A stretch of DNA of 64,000 bases from Henricia sp. BOLD:AAB3569. Taxonomy: Eukaryota; Echinodermata; Asteroidea; Spinulosida; Echinasteridae. The position numbers and the translations under genes are program-made. The stretch lies in assembly GCA_037783545.1 (NCBI GenBank), contig JBBELK010000003.1:2790001-2854000 (forward strand), in the 5' to 3' direction. Of this stretch, positions 1 through 12,100 are shown one piece after another; the stretch's first letter is position 1; the number at the start of each line of letters is the position of its first letter. The notes under the pieces were generated by a model, which had not been told where the DNA came from, ran no database searches, and saw only the letters and a program-made list of their open reading frames with translations.

Positions 1-334
1 TATTCACTGAACTAAACATTGGAACAATTTTCTTTAGTCTTTTTTATTTCATTAAACAAAGCACCAAACTGTTTAGGAATGATACAATATTGGAACTACA
101 GTGCAGTTTTAAACACTAAATTGGTGCTCAGCATATTTACAGTAAAAGGCAAAAAACGGCTCCCAATTTTTTTTTACAAATTTGGGGTTTAACTGCATGA
201 AGTTTTCCCAATTTGGGGAATGTGTTTCAGACTACCTCTTTCTACATTTGCGAAGCAAAAACTGCTTGTTTCAAAGATGCACTGTTTCAAGGAAACACCA
301 AGAAAAACGTCTTCTGTCCACGACAATCGGTTCT

Positions 335-700
335 TGAAGGAGTGTGACCAGATCACTTTTTTTTACGCATAACTCCCCGGGACTTACCTTATGGGTCATG
401 AGATTTTTATATCATAACATCCGTTATATTTTTCTGATTACGAAACTGAAACTCCCGCGCTTCTAGGCCGCATATTTCCGAGGATATCGTCGAAAATCCA
501 CCGATTATTTGTAAACTAATTTTTCAGTATCAACGTTTATCCGCTGAAAGCATACTCGATAGTTTTGTTCAATTTTTTACTGGAAATTGCGAATGTTTTC
601 GGGTTTTTGGGACATGGGAGGTGTGTATGGGAGTTACTTGATAATATTGGTAAGTTACATCGAAAACTATTTTCCAGAAACTCTGGTCACGCTCCTTTAA
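335..700. mobile_element. MITE of the AGGAGCGTG family, copy 1
   Basis: The ends are inverted copies of a short motif: GAAGGAGTGTGACCAGATCA on the left and TCTGGTCACGCTCCTTTAA on the right. The interior shares a CGGAGGATAT-type block with 6310-6500. Related copies sit at 40630-40957, 43140-43940 and 56440-56757. No ORF; non-autonomous. The rest of 1-1400 is AT-rich with nothing recognised. Confidence 0.55.
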
Positions 701-1403
701 TCATGGTATTTTGATCAGCTCAGAAAGTGTCACTTTTTCTATAGCTCATGTCTCCAATCAAGAATAGGACTTTAAAATGTTTGACCTACCTTCAGAAAAT
801 GTAGTTTTGACTTTTGAATTTTGCAGTTTTAAGACTTTCTGGCAATTTTCTGTACGTCCAAGGTTCATTTAGAACCCAATATTTAATTTTCTGAGACATG
901 TCTTCCAAGACCATATGTGCAAACTTAAACAATGAACAAGTTTTAGTCTAGTTTCTGCCTGTTCTTCAAATATAAATAAGTGCATGAACCGGAACCAGAC
1001 TCACTGGTTCCATTCTATGACAAGTAATGGCAGGGGACCGGTTGCACACCGGCCAATGAAACAATCTCTGTAACAGTCAAATGGTCATATGGAAATGTAT
1101 GGGTTTAAATGTTAGTAATCTAGAAATGTTAAAAAAACAAAATTTTCTGGAGATGAAGCATCAACATTAATTTGGTCTTTTTTTTACAAGTATCAAGAAA
1201 AAATTAACGAAACAATTGTGAAAGGAAAACAGGGAAAATGTTAATGCAAATGAACATGGACTGTGAATTTCAAGAAATAGACAAAAATAAGTAGAAAAAC
1301 GGGAAAGGCATAAAATACCATTTTGATTCACAGGAAGACATTTCAACATTGTGCAACTTTTCTATGAAAAAAAACCCACAATTACTTCATGGCACTTACT
1401 GCT

Positions 1404-2073
1404 CTAGACGCGTGAACAGGCGTCGAGATTCTCTGCCCTGTCGCCGTTTCCCACCCAAAATCTGTGGCAAACTCACGAAAATGAAGTTTGTCCCTTGGGT
1501 CTGATATTTGTTCAATAGGTACACTCACCGAAACGTTTAAATATTCCGAAGAGTACGCATCAATCTGATGTTTAGTTTCGGTGAAATAAGGGACAAAATT
1601 CCGACCCTTCACGAGATAAAAACAAGACAGTTTACTCCAAAATACCAAATGTGCGCATGCACGAGAGCGGAGAGGTCAACAGGCTGCATTCGAGCGTACA
1701 GTTCTCTCTCACTAACCCGAGTGTCATTCGCGCGTGCCGGAGTATACTCACGTTAACACGTCAAGTACACGCTCGTATAAAGCCCTTGCATTGACCTCTC
1801 GTACTTGACCTCCGATTTCGTGCATGCGCACATTTGATTTTGGAGCAAACTGTCCTGTTTTTACCTCACGAAGGTCGAAATTTTGCCCCGCAATTTCACC
1901 GAAACTAGACATCAGATCGATGCGTACTCTTCAGAATATTTAAACATTTGGGTGAGTGCACCTAGCATTGAGCAAATATCAGACAAATGTGATGTTCGTG
2001 AGTTTGCCACAGATTTTGAGTGGGTAACGGGGACAGGGCGGAGAATATGGACGCCCTGTTCACGTGTCTATTA
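1404..2073. mobile_element. Foldback element with coding-like arms
   Basis: Two arms of about 200-250 bp in inverted orientation surround a 200-bp core that is itself imperfectly palindromic (TGTGCGCATGCACGA at 1648, TCGTGCATGCGCACA at 1820). The outer ends pair through TAGAC(A/G)CGTGAACAGG. Read away from the core, both arms encode the same peptide: HQIDAYSSEYLN, EQISD and REFATDF appear in each. The arms differ by substitutions but keep frame across this block. It lies downstream of NRBP1. Confidence 0.6.
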
Positions 2074-2283
2074 ATGTTACAGCAAAAAGCATTAACTATG
2101 TACACTATTTATTTCTAACAATACATCTATTGTTTTCATACTCTTGTTAATTTCTATATCATGCTAAATTGTACTGTTTTAAGCATTTTTAAACTGGTAA
2201 TTACTTTTATCTACATGTATAAATATTAAGCACTTTATTTTCCTGGCGAAATAGGGTACATGCTATTCTTATTCATCGTCTTT

Positions 2284-2769
2284 GGCCGGGGTTACACGGG
2301 AACATTCTCGTAATTACTCGATTGTGATACGATTGTAATATTTCCGACGACGACTGCAGTCAGACGACAAACTTATTATAATCGGATTGTAATCGTATTA
2401 TAATAAAGTAGTGTCACACGAGCAACAACCTTGTCATCGTATTGTAATCCATCCCCATGCAGTGTTGCCGCGCGTGTGCCTAGCGCCTTGGGGAGCCAGG
2501 TGCACGCGGTGAAGCAGAAAGTACACGCGCGCCGAGGGGAAGGTTACCAGGGGCTTATACTAGATTGTAATACGATTACGAGATGGCGTGTTTTTCCAAT
2601 TTATTGTAATACGATTATAATCATATCACAATCGAATGATGAGAATTCTCGTCGTTGACCGATTGTGATACGATTACAATAGATTTAGGGTCACACGCAC
2701 AAAATGTCGTAATCGTACTATAGTAATACTACAATAAATTGTGATGTCGTAAATCGTCTGACCCCGGCC
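2284..2769. mobile_element. MITE with GGCCGGGG ends
   Basis: Begins GGCCGGGGTTACACG and ends TCTGACCCCGGCC, with TTT on both outer flanks (possible 3-bp target duplication). The interior is dense in variants of ATTGTAATACGATTATAAT on both strands, so most of the 486 bp can fold. No ORF. Confidence 0.6.
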
Positions 2770-3102
2770 TTTGTAGCAATATTTTGTTATGAATTGGAAG
2801 CTTTTTATATTAGAAAAATAATGGTTTTTTTTAGTGTCCTAGAATTTTTTCATTTGATGTTTTGTGACACGTGCAATCATAAAATGATCTGCATTTAACT
2901 CAGAAAAGTAAATTCATGGCAAGTATTGTTATATCAAGAAAATTACTTCATCAAGGGCGTAATTTAGGTTTCAGCTTTCAAACACGTTCAAATCTAAGAA
3001 CGCATTTTAGAAATTGTGTGCCAACGTCGAGTAAGATGCCTAACATTCCTACACTAAACTGCAACAAAGTCAAAAACAGAGATTTTACAACAAGTTTCTT
3101 TT

Positions 3103-3108
3103 TTTATT
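3103..3108 (-). terminator. Candidate NRBP1 polyadenylation signal (AATAAA)
   Basis: AATAAA on the minus strand, 54 bases past the NRBP1 stop codon. It is the first canonical hexamer after the stop, but the DNA is AT-rich and the hexamer can occur by chance. Confidence 0.3.
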
Positions 3109-3161
3109 TAAATTGCATTGATTAAGCTTTTTTTACCGCCTCTGAACGACTGGAGCCCTCG

Positions 3162-6100
3162 CTACGAATTAACCGAGACCGGAATTCCGCCAGACTGGTT
3201 GACTGGACATTTGAGTTTCTCACCGATCAACGTCGCCACTCGAGACCGGTCGCACTGGCAAAAACAATCAGGTTACACAATCAGTTTGAGATAGTGACCA
3301 GGGCCGTGTTCCACTTATGCAAACGTTGCCAATGTTCGCCACTGGTTACAGTGCTTTTGTGCACGCGTCTATGGAAAGCCGGGTACCAGTTGTTGGCGAA
3401 CGATGCAAACATTTGCAATATTCGCGTGTTTGGAGCACAGCCCTGGGTTTACCTTCCACACCAAATACATCAGAATGCCAACATTACGCACAAACACCAA
3501 AGTCAATTTCATAATCCAATGTCGTCTAATTGGAGATTATTTTAAATCATTCCATTTTACTGCATCATCTTATTATGGGATTACCCATGGCATTTATGAG
3601 ATTACATTTATGGGAATGCATGAAAATGTTGTACTTACGTCATTAATGAAGCCATATTCGACTAGCTCATTGGCTAGGCCCCATGGACTATCATCTGAAA
3701 AAGAGAAAAAAAATCACAAAAGTTTCACAAACAACAACTGAACATTTTTATTTTCCCGAGCACTGACTCGTACATGTACTTTACAATCCAGACTCGTGCA
3801 TTAACACAAACTAAGATTTTTAATCTTGTAGTTGATGTGATTAGTCATGTGATCCTACCTGTTCCTATTTCACAGCTCAGCTGCCTGTTCATCTTGTCAT
3901 CCATTCGTAGTAGTAACTCCAACTGCAAGTAAATAAAACAAATTCTCAAAACTGCCCTTCTTTTTAGTATAAATAAGTGATTATTTTGTTAGGGATTATG
4001 ACCCAGGGACCGCCGGGGTGAATTAATTCGATACAAATGTGGACAAATGTCCCTATGAGTTTGGGAAATCTGGATGCAGTGAAAAGCAACTTGGCTCCAC
4101 CGGGATTCGAACTGCGGACCTCCTGCTTAATGTGCAGACGCCCTACTAATTGAGCTATGAAGCTAACTGGTGGTCTCGAATCACGGTATTGCAGTTGTTC
4201 CTCAGTGATTGGGATTGGCTATCAAGTTAGCTTAGCAAGCCCTACAGAGAAGTAACCACCCCTCCCAGAGATCACTTAAGATACGCCCCAAACCCCTGCC
4301 CAGCTTGCCCCAATTATTAAGTATGAATAAGTGATTATTTTTAGGGATTATGACCCAGGGACTGCAGGGCTCGAAATACCCACTGGACCGGTGGACCGAG
4401 GCCAGTAATTTAAGCCTCGGTCTAGTGCTTTCTCTACCGTACTAGACCAGTGGTCCAGTGCATTTTTAAACTAACGAACAGTAAATCCACGTTCCTTGTG
4501 GCCGAGGTCTTGTAAAAATAGCGTCGGTCCAGTAAATGATTTAAGCTACTAACCCTGTGGTCTAGCAGATTTTTTCATGAAATTCGAGCCCTGGACTGCC
4601 GGGGTGAATGAATTCGATACAAATGTGGACAAATGTGGACAATTTAGATAAACTACTTGTGGGTTTTCAAATGATGAACATTTAAAACTTTGTTTCATTG
4701 TTTAAGATCAAGGCTTGGTTTATTCGTACCTTGAGTTTCCCCTCCTCCTCTTCCTTCATGTCACACTGCATCAACATGATGGCGCGACTCTCGACTTCCA
4801 CCGGTTCAGGGGTTGTGCTCTTTACCGATTCAGCAGTCTCAGGAGTTTGAGGTCTCGTCTTGGCTGGATGCGGCTCTGGTAATGCGTAAGCTGTTAGAGG
4901 GTAGACGCCATTCCTGAGGAGAGAAAACATGCAGGTGCTAAAATGTCATAAAGCTTTAACATGTGGGGTGCTATTGTCAAGTAGTTTGGGTTGTTGACTT
5001 GTAATACTTTGGTGAAAACCTGATGTGGGTTTGATACCTGTGGCCAATGTCATAGCGCTGCTTAAGCATTAGCTGAAAAGGCGTGCTTACTATAGCAGAC
5101 GAGTTAAGCACTATTTCATGGTCGCGGCGTGGTTAAGCATGCACGCACTTGGAAACAGCAATTGTTACGTCACTATCTTAAAGCCGGGCTGAAAGCTTGA
5201 AGCTACTTGGCGAGGAAGAAAGTTATTTTATAAAACGGATGTTACTTGATAAAGTTGCAAGGAGCTAGGCACATGACCACAGTCAGTAAAGCAGCTGTGT
5301 GTGTGTCCTCGCTATGACGTCACACACATAGCTCAAGTTGATGGACGTGACCTTTCGTTTTCAGTTTTGCGTTAAAAGAGTCTCGGAAAAAGACTGAAAT
5401 TTTCTGATTTTTCCAGGATGAAATTTTGAATAAAATGTTCTTAGTAGATATAAAGAAGGGAATACTGTTGAAAACCACGAAAGTGAAGGGAGATTTCCAC
5501 CCAGCTTTAAGCAATGTTTGGCTCTGCAGTTAAGGCACGTTTTCAGTTGCTTACTATTAATTAAGTCTATGAAATAGCCCAATGTTCAGTTAAGAGAAAA
5601 TAGGTCGTTAAGCAGATCTATGAAATTGGGCCCTCGTCGTGGTACCTATGCCCTTGAGCAAGATACTTTAGCACAATTGTTACATCCTTTAGAAGGGATG
5701 TAAAGCCGTTGGTCCAGTGTCTTATGACAAGAAACAATTCACCAATAAGCAATCGATCTGACGGGATACTCCTTGGAGAGATATGGAGACTAGACTAGAA
5801 CTATCAAACGTAAATTATCACACTACTATTAAAGGCACAGGCTCGTCAGCAATGCGCGCGCGCCAAATTCGTGCAACGAAATACGCAGCTCCATGCCTTT
5901 GCTATGGAGCTGCGTATTTCAGGGCACGAATTTGGCACTCGCGCATTGCTGACGAGCCTGTGCCTTTAACACGGAATCACAGTAGAGTGTCAAATATCCT
6001 CTAAGATAACCATAATACAGAGATTGAAAAGACCAAAAATGGGGTCAACTGTAAACTCACCTGACGTCTTCAATGAATTTCTCAATCTCCAGAGCAGGAA

Positions 6101-9100
6101 CCTGGCAAACTCTGTTACAAAAAAATTGACAAAATAAATTAATTTAATAAAAATCAAACAGATAAAAAACATTAGTAGGTTGCGCGAGAGCACTGTGTAG
6201 CGATTCGCGTAAATGAAGCCAGGGTACTAGGAACAAAAACGCACTATCCCCAATTTCTTTTTAGCAGACGCATACATGTATGTGGCCGTGTGTTCAACAC
6301 CCTGCTGTCCACTCTCGATAAATTAGTTTACAAAACTTCGGTGCTTTTTCAATGATATCCTCGGAAATATGCGGCCTAGAAGCACGGGAGTTTCAGATTC
6401 GTAATGAGAAAAATACGACGGATTTTATATAAAAATCTCGGGACCCATGAGGTAAGCCCGGTAAAAGTATGGGAGAAACAATGTGATCTGGTCACGCTCC
6501 TTTTCTGGTCAAGTTCCAAATAGTGGACAGCTACTTACTTCCACTGCACGCCTTCTCGGTTGTCCGGGTGTTCTATACTAGCTATGACTTTATCCGGTGA
6601 TAATCTCTTAATTAGTGTGTTGTCGGCATGGTCTAGTATACCTGGTTAAACAAACGAATAAGTAAATTCAGTCAGTTTAGGGCTTGAAGTTCATTTTTTA
6701 GGCAGTGTCATTTACGATACCATGTCAAGAGCATTTGAAACATGTACACACATGATATTCAAATCAAACAATTTTTTTAAACAAACTCCTTTAAACTATT
6801 AAAGTTGCACTGTCCGATTTTAGGCCAATTTGAGCGTTAAAGTTAAATTGCTATTTTTTTAGAATAGAAAAAGTTATCAGCTTTCATTTGGTACCAAGAA
6901 CGTAAAAATCCATCAAAGATTAATGCCAGTCGATTGAAAACAACAAATAATAAAAGACGGGCCCTGTCTTTTATTCGACAGGGTTATGACGTAAATGTAC
7001 ATGTGGGCGTACAAGTGTACATTTTATTTATGTACATTTTTATCCAACAGCGGAGGGACTGCCAATTACAGGAATGGGAGCAAGTGTGGTTGAGTGCCTT
7101 GCTCAAGGGCACAGGTGCCACAACCTGTCGCGGCCCGGAATCGAACCTACATTCTAGTACTAGCACAGGAACTTAAGTTCGACACACTAGACCGCTCGGC
7201 CATAACACCGCACAATTGTACACATACTATGTACATATGAGCGTACGCGCATATGTACAACATGTGAGACTCTAAATTCGTTCGCTTGTGTAAATTAATT
7301 TTGTTTAATCCTTTCACAAAAACACGGACAGTGCAACTTTAATAGACAATGATTAAAACATTTCCTGACAGGGAATAAATTATGAACTCACTTTCATTTT
7401 GTACATAGCAATGCGCTGACAGTAGCTTGAGCGAGTGGACCTCGAAGAGAACGTTGTGGAATAAGAGCTCCCTCGCTGTTGGCCGATCGGGCCAGTTACT
7501 AACGCACTTGCGGATAAAGTCCTTATAAGCAATACAATCAATCATTGATTATTGATTATTAAAATTAAGGTTAAAAACAGATGCTGTGTAATAAAACAAA
7601 AGGCAAAATACAATTCCTTGATTTTGTTTAAATATTAAACCACCACATTGTTCACTTTCTACAGCTGCAGAAATACTTTCAGGGGCCGTCCAAAGTTGTC
7701 AACATTTTTACGGGTCTACAGAACGTAGGAAGGGGGCGAGGAGAAGGGGGAGGGGTCGAGGGCCGTGTAGGACTTTACATGCACTGTAAAATGTTGACAT
7801 TTCATGGTAGTGACAAAAAAATGTTGATAGTAGGTATTTCGGGGGGAGGGATGGGTCGTCTTGAAAAATACTACGCTCTGTAGAACCGTGAAAATGTTGA
7901 CAACTTTGGACGACCCTTTATTTGTAACTTACACAATTTGGAACTAGGAAATACTGAAAATTAATACAATTTCTGTTTAAATCCATGTTTTATAATTTTT
8001 TTGGGGGAAACTTGATATACCAGAACTGAAAATCAAATACACTAAGAATGCTCAAAATGAATTCTACTTAATGCTAAATATTGAAATATTAATTTTTCCT
8101 ACTTTGAATATTCAAATTAGAGACTCACCCTTTGTAACGGATCTTCTAATTGGTCGATTGCATTACTGATGTCTTCCCTTGATATATGCTTGTTGTCTCC
8201 ATTTGTTGGGATTTCAACAACGGCCATCTCCAACGCACAGATTCCGAAGGCGTAGATGTCGACGGCCGTCGTCAGCAAGTCTTGGGATTCTGGACAAAAT
8301 ATTCAGAATTTATGTCATTCTCACAAGCAATTTTTTATAGGATGTCACAAGGATATTGCAGATTCCTTTGAAATCAGTTTATTTAGAAAATCATCTCCAA
8401 ATCCAAAGAAAACAAAAATCAACAAGGAAAGAAAGAAAGAGAAAATCAGCTGAAAACGAGATTTCACATGACTGACAACCTTTCAATACATTAGAAATAC
8501 TACACAAACTGGAATTATCAAAGTAATCACAGCCAGGCGTTTACGTTATTAAAGTATGGGGCAGGTCATTTCAGCCCAAATTTCAAAGGGCACTGATGCC
8601 AACTGGAGAGACACCATGGCCAACTTTATTCAAAAACTTATTAGTGTTTACAAGCTTTGTGAAATTTAAGAGGATAGGGCATGCTGGACAAGTTGGCCTC
8701 AGAAAGTGTATATCTTGAACGGGCATTGGGGCCAACTCAGCAGGGCATGAGGACATTGGCCTTGGTTAATGTCAAGACCTGGGACAGGGCATGCTGGCCA
8801 AGTTTGCTCTAAGCAGAGCGCAAGGGCCATTGGCTTTTGTTAGTGTCAAGGCCTGGTAACACTTCAAATATTTACATGTACCCTGATATAGTTGCCAATT
8901 GGTCAATTTACAACTACATGTATGATCATATTAAATCATAATAAATCAATATTTTACCTCCGTATTCCGGTGCGATATAATGCATGTTGATCTGTTCTTC
9001 CCGATACGTCTTGACGTGGTTATGAATGGCGTCTGGAGCAACTGGTTAATGTAAATGGGAACATTATTTTGATTAAAAGTAATATGCACTTGTTTGATGT

Positions 9101-12100
9101 GGGGAATACATCATTTACAACAGCCAGCACACATACGTATTGATGCTAATTTCATAAAGCTGTTTAACTTAATCCAAAATTATTTGCTTTAAAAAAATGT
9201 GTGTTAACCTGTGTTTTTAACAAGAATAGCAGAACACCAGTCAATTGTAATACACATCACATAAGATTTGAACTGCTAACCCATTTTTATAAAGCAAACA
9301 AATTTTTGGAGTAACTAATTGTTTTTGCCAAACAGCTTTATGAAATTGGCCCCTGATTGGTTATAAAAACAACAAAGATGGCAACCTAATAATGGGTTCT
9401 AATGACAGACAAGGCACCAGACTAACAGGGTACCAACCTGAGCCAATCTTAATGAGGCCATTATGCTGGATGAAGATGGTATCCGTCGTCAGGTTACCAT
9501 GGACGATTGGCGGGTGGCACGTGTGTAGGTAACTAATGCACACAAGGAAAGAAACAAAAGTATTATTCGTAAACAGCTGGCCTTTGTTTAGCGTGTTGTT
9601 GATTAATTCATTCTAGCTATTCATTTGTTTTGATGTAGTCACTGATGTTAATCAGAAGGTGTTTCTACACAGTCTAATATTCACCAGGTTGATCAAAAGT
9701 AAAGATAAATATGATACAAAATTACACAATGTAAACACTCTGGGCATGAAGCACGCAAAGAAACCAAAATGGATAGAATTCCATATCCGGCCACTATTAA
9801 TTTTCCTACTATAGACCGTTTCGAATAGCTGCCATCTTGTAGGACAACTTTTGACATTTAAATTGGTCAACAATGTAAGCGAGTCTCTTTCCACGGTAAA
9901 GGGGGCATTTTGGCAACACAGACCATATTTTCCAGAAAATACCTTTGTCTGGTCTCAAAATAAAAGAAATAAGTTTCAGTTGTTCTGAAGAGATAACTTA
10001 GGCCCAAAAAGTGTTACAAATAGTGTGACAACATGCCTTTCTAAAAACCTTGTGTACAAATTTCCAATATACGCTCGTAACCGGGACGGCCTAAAATGTA
10101 ACAAGTGTCTGTCCCGGTTACAAGTGTATATTGGAAATTTGTACACAAGGCTTTTAGAAAGGCATGTTGTCACACTATTTGTAACCCTTTTTAAGCCTAA
10201 GTTATCTCTTCAGAACAACAAACTTATTTCTTTTATTTTGAGACCAGACAAAGGTATTTATTCGAAAATATGGTCTGTGTTGCCAAAATCCCCCTTTACT
10301 GTGGGAAGACCCATGTACAAAATGTGCATACATGCATGTCCTCAAGGAACAAGGAAACTGACCTACATACATACATACATGTACTTAAAATACAAGATGA
10401 CGGCAATTTGATACGGTCTATAGTTGTGTCGATGGTTAAATTAGAAACCAACTCTGTAAAACTAAGAGATGGTTTCTAATTTAACCAAATTAAGTCCAAT
10501 GCGGACGGGCCAGTAAACACCAGAAATTGTTCAGCATCGACTGTCGATTGTGAATCTTATGCTCTGCTTCTGTAAGTTTTGTAGAGTGAGCAGGGTTACA
10601 GACAAATTACAGTCACAATTTGACGTCACTGTAAGTGCCATGCAAACGGGCACCTTAATGTAAAACAGGATAGAATGTACAGTATGTTTTGGTCATGTAA
10701 TTTCCCCGTGGGGCAATTCCGGAAATTCAAATTTACACTTCAGAGACTTTCAGGGCTTGTAATGCTTCACGTATTCAAGTTGTTTGATTTTAAACACATG
10801 TTCTTCAAGCATCCTTGATGGAAGTGTAATTCCTGAAAAACTGATTGTAATGCCCTTCTTAATATGCGTGGTACATCCAAAAATATCTCTGTTTCTGATG
10901 TACTCATTGAGTACGTCCGAAAACGAGGGTTTTGGGGACCCTACACACTTACTGAGAACGGCATTGCAATCACTTTTTCAGGAATTACACTTCCATCAAT
11001 GATGCTTGAAAAACGCGTCTTTAAAATCAAACAACTTGAATACATGAAGCATTACAAGCCCTCAAAGTCTCCGACGTGTACATTTATATTTCCGCAATTG
11101 CCCTGTGTGCACTTAAATGATGAGGTGACACGTTACTGTAAGTTTAAGCACGGTTTTACGAGGAGGACTTCCTATGGGCCAAAATAAAAACCATGTGCAT
11201 GATACGCATGGAACAATTACAACGATGGAGTTTTAACAGTGGCTCGAATTAACGTTTCACAAAAACTAGTCCAATGCAGACACAGCTTTTCAGTAAACCA
11301 TGAATTTCTTTGACCAGAATTTTAACTAAAACACTCACCTTAACGCCGAGAGGATCTGAGTGCACCATCTCCGCCAAGACTTCTCCTGTATATTGCGTTT
11401 GTCTTTCTTAATTCTCTTCAGGAACTGTCGTAACGATCCTGATGACATGTACTCGGTGATAAATATTACCTGCATGGAAAACAACATCGTAACTTTGCTG
11501 TTGTCTCAGAAAAAGTTTTTTCTTGTATTTTGAGAGACAATATTTTGATTGCCAAAAAATGATCTCAAGACATGGGATTGATTTCACAAAAGTTAAAACG
11601 AGTTAAATGTGTCCTAATTCCCATACCAATGTCCCAAGACAAGAGTGACAGTTCCTAAGACATGTCTTAGCGCTTTGTAAAATCGACCCTTGGTCATGTA
11701 TTTAAATCAAATAAATTGTACTAACTGGTCTCGCCAGTTAGTACAAATGATCAACTAACCACTGAGACCTGGGATTGATTTTACAAAAGTAAAGACGAGT
11801 TCAATGTGTCCCAATTCCCATACTAACGTCCCAAGATAAGAAGAGAGACCCTTCCTAAGACGCGTGTCTTAACTCTTTGTGAAATCAGACACAGGAACAT
11901 TTGGGGAGCGTTTGTTTCACGACAGATCCGAATCCAGATCCCGAGTTTAATACCGCTCAGAAACAAACGAAACTGCTCTCAACTAGGAATTCAAGTCACG
12001 TGAATTCAATTGGATCTGCGCAGATCTGAATCTGGATCCGTTCGAAACAAACTCGACCTTGGAAGGAGACTGCTCAAGAGTTGTCTACCTACCCTCGGCT

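Noticed and set aside
4090..4163. tRNA gene, minus strand
   Set aside because: Acceptor stem does not pair and the sequence is part of a duplicated SINE region.
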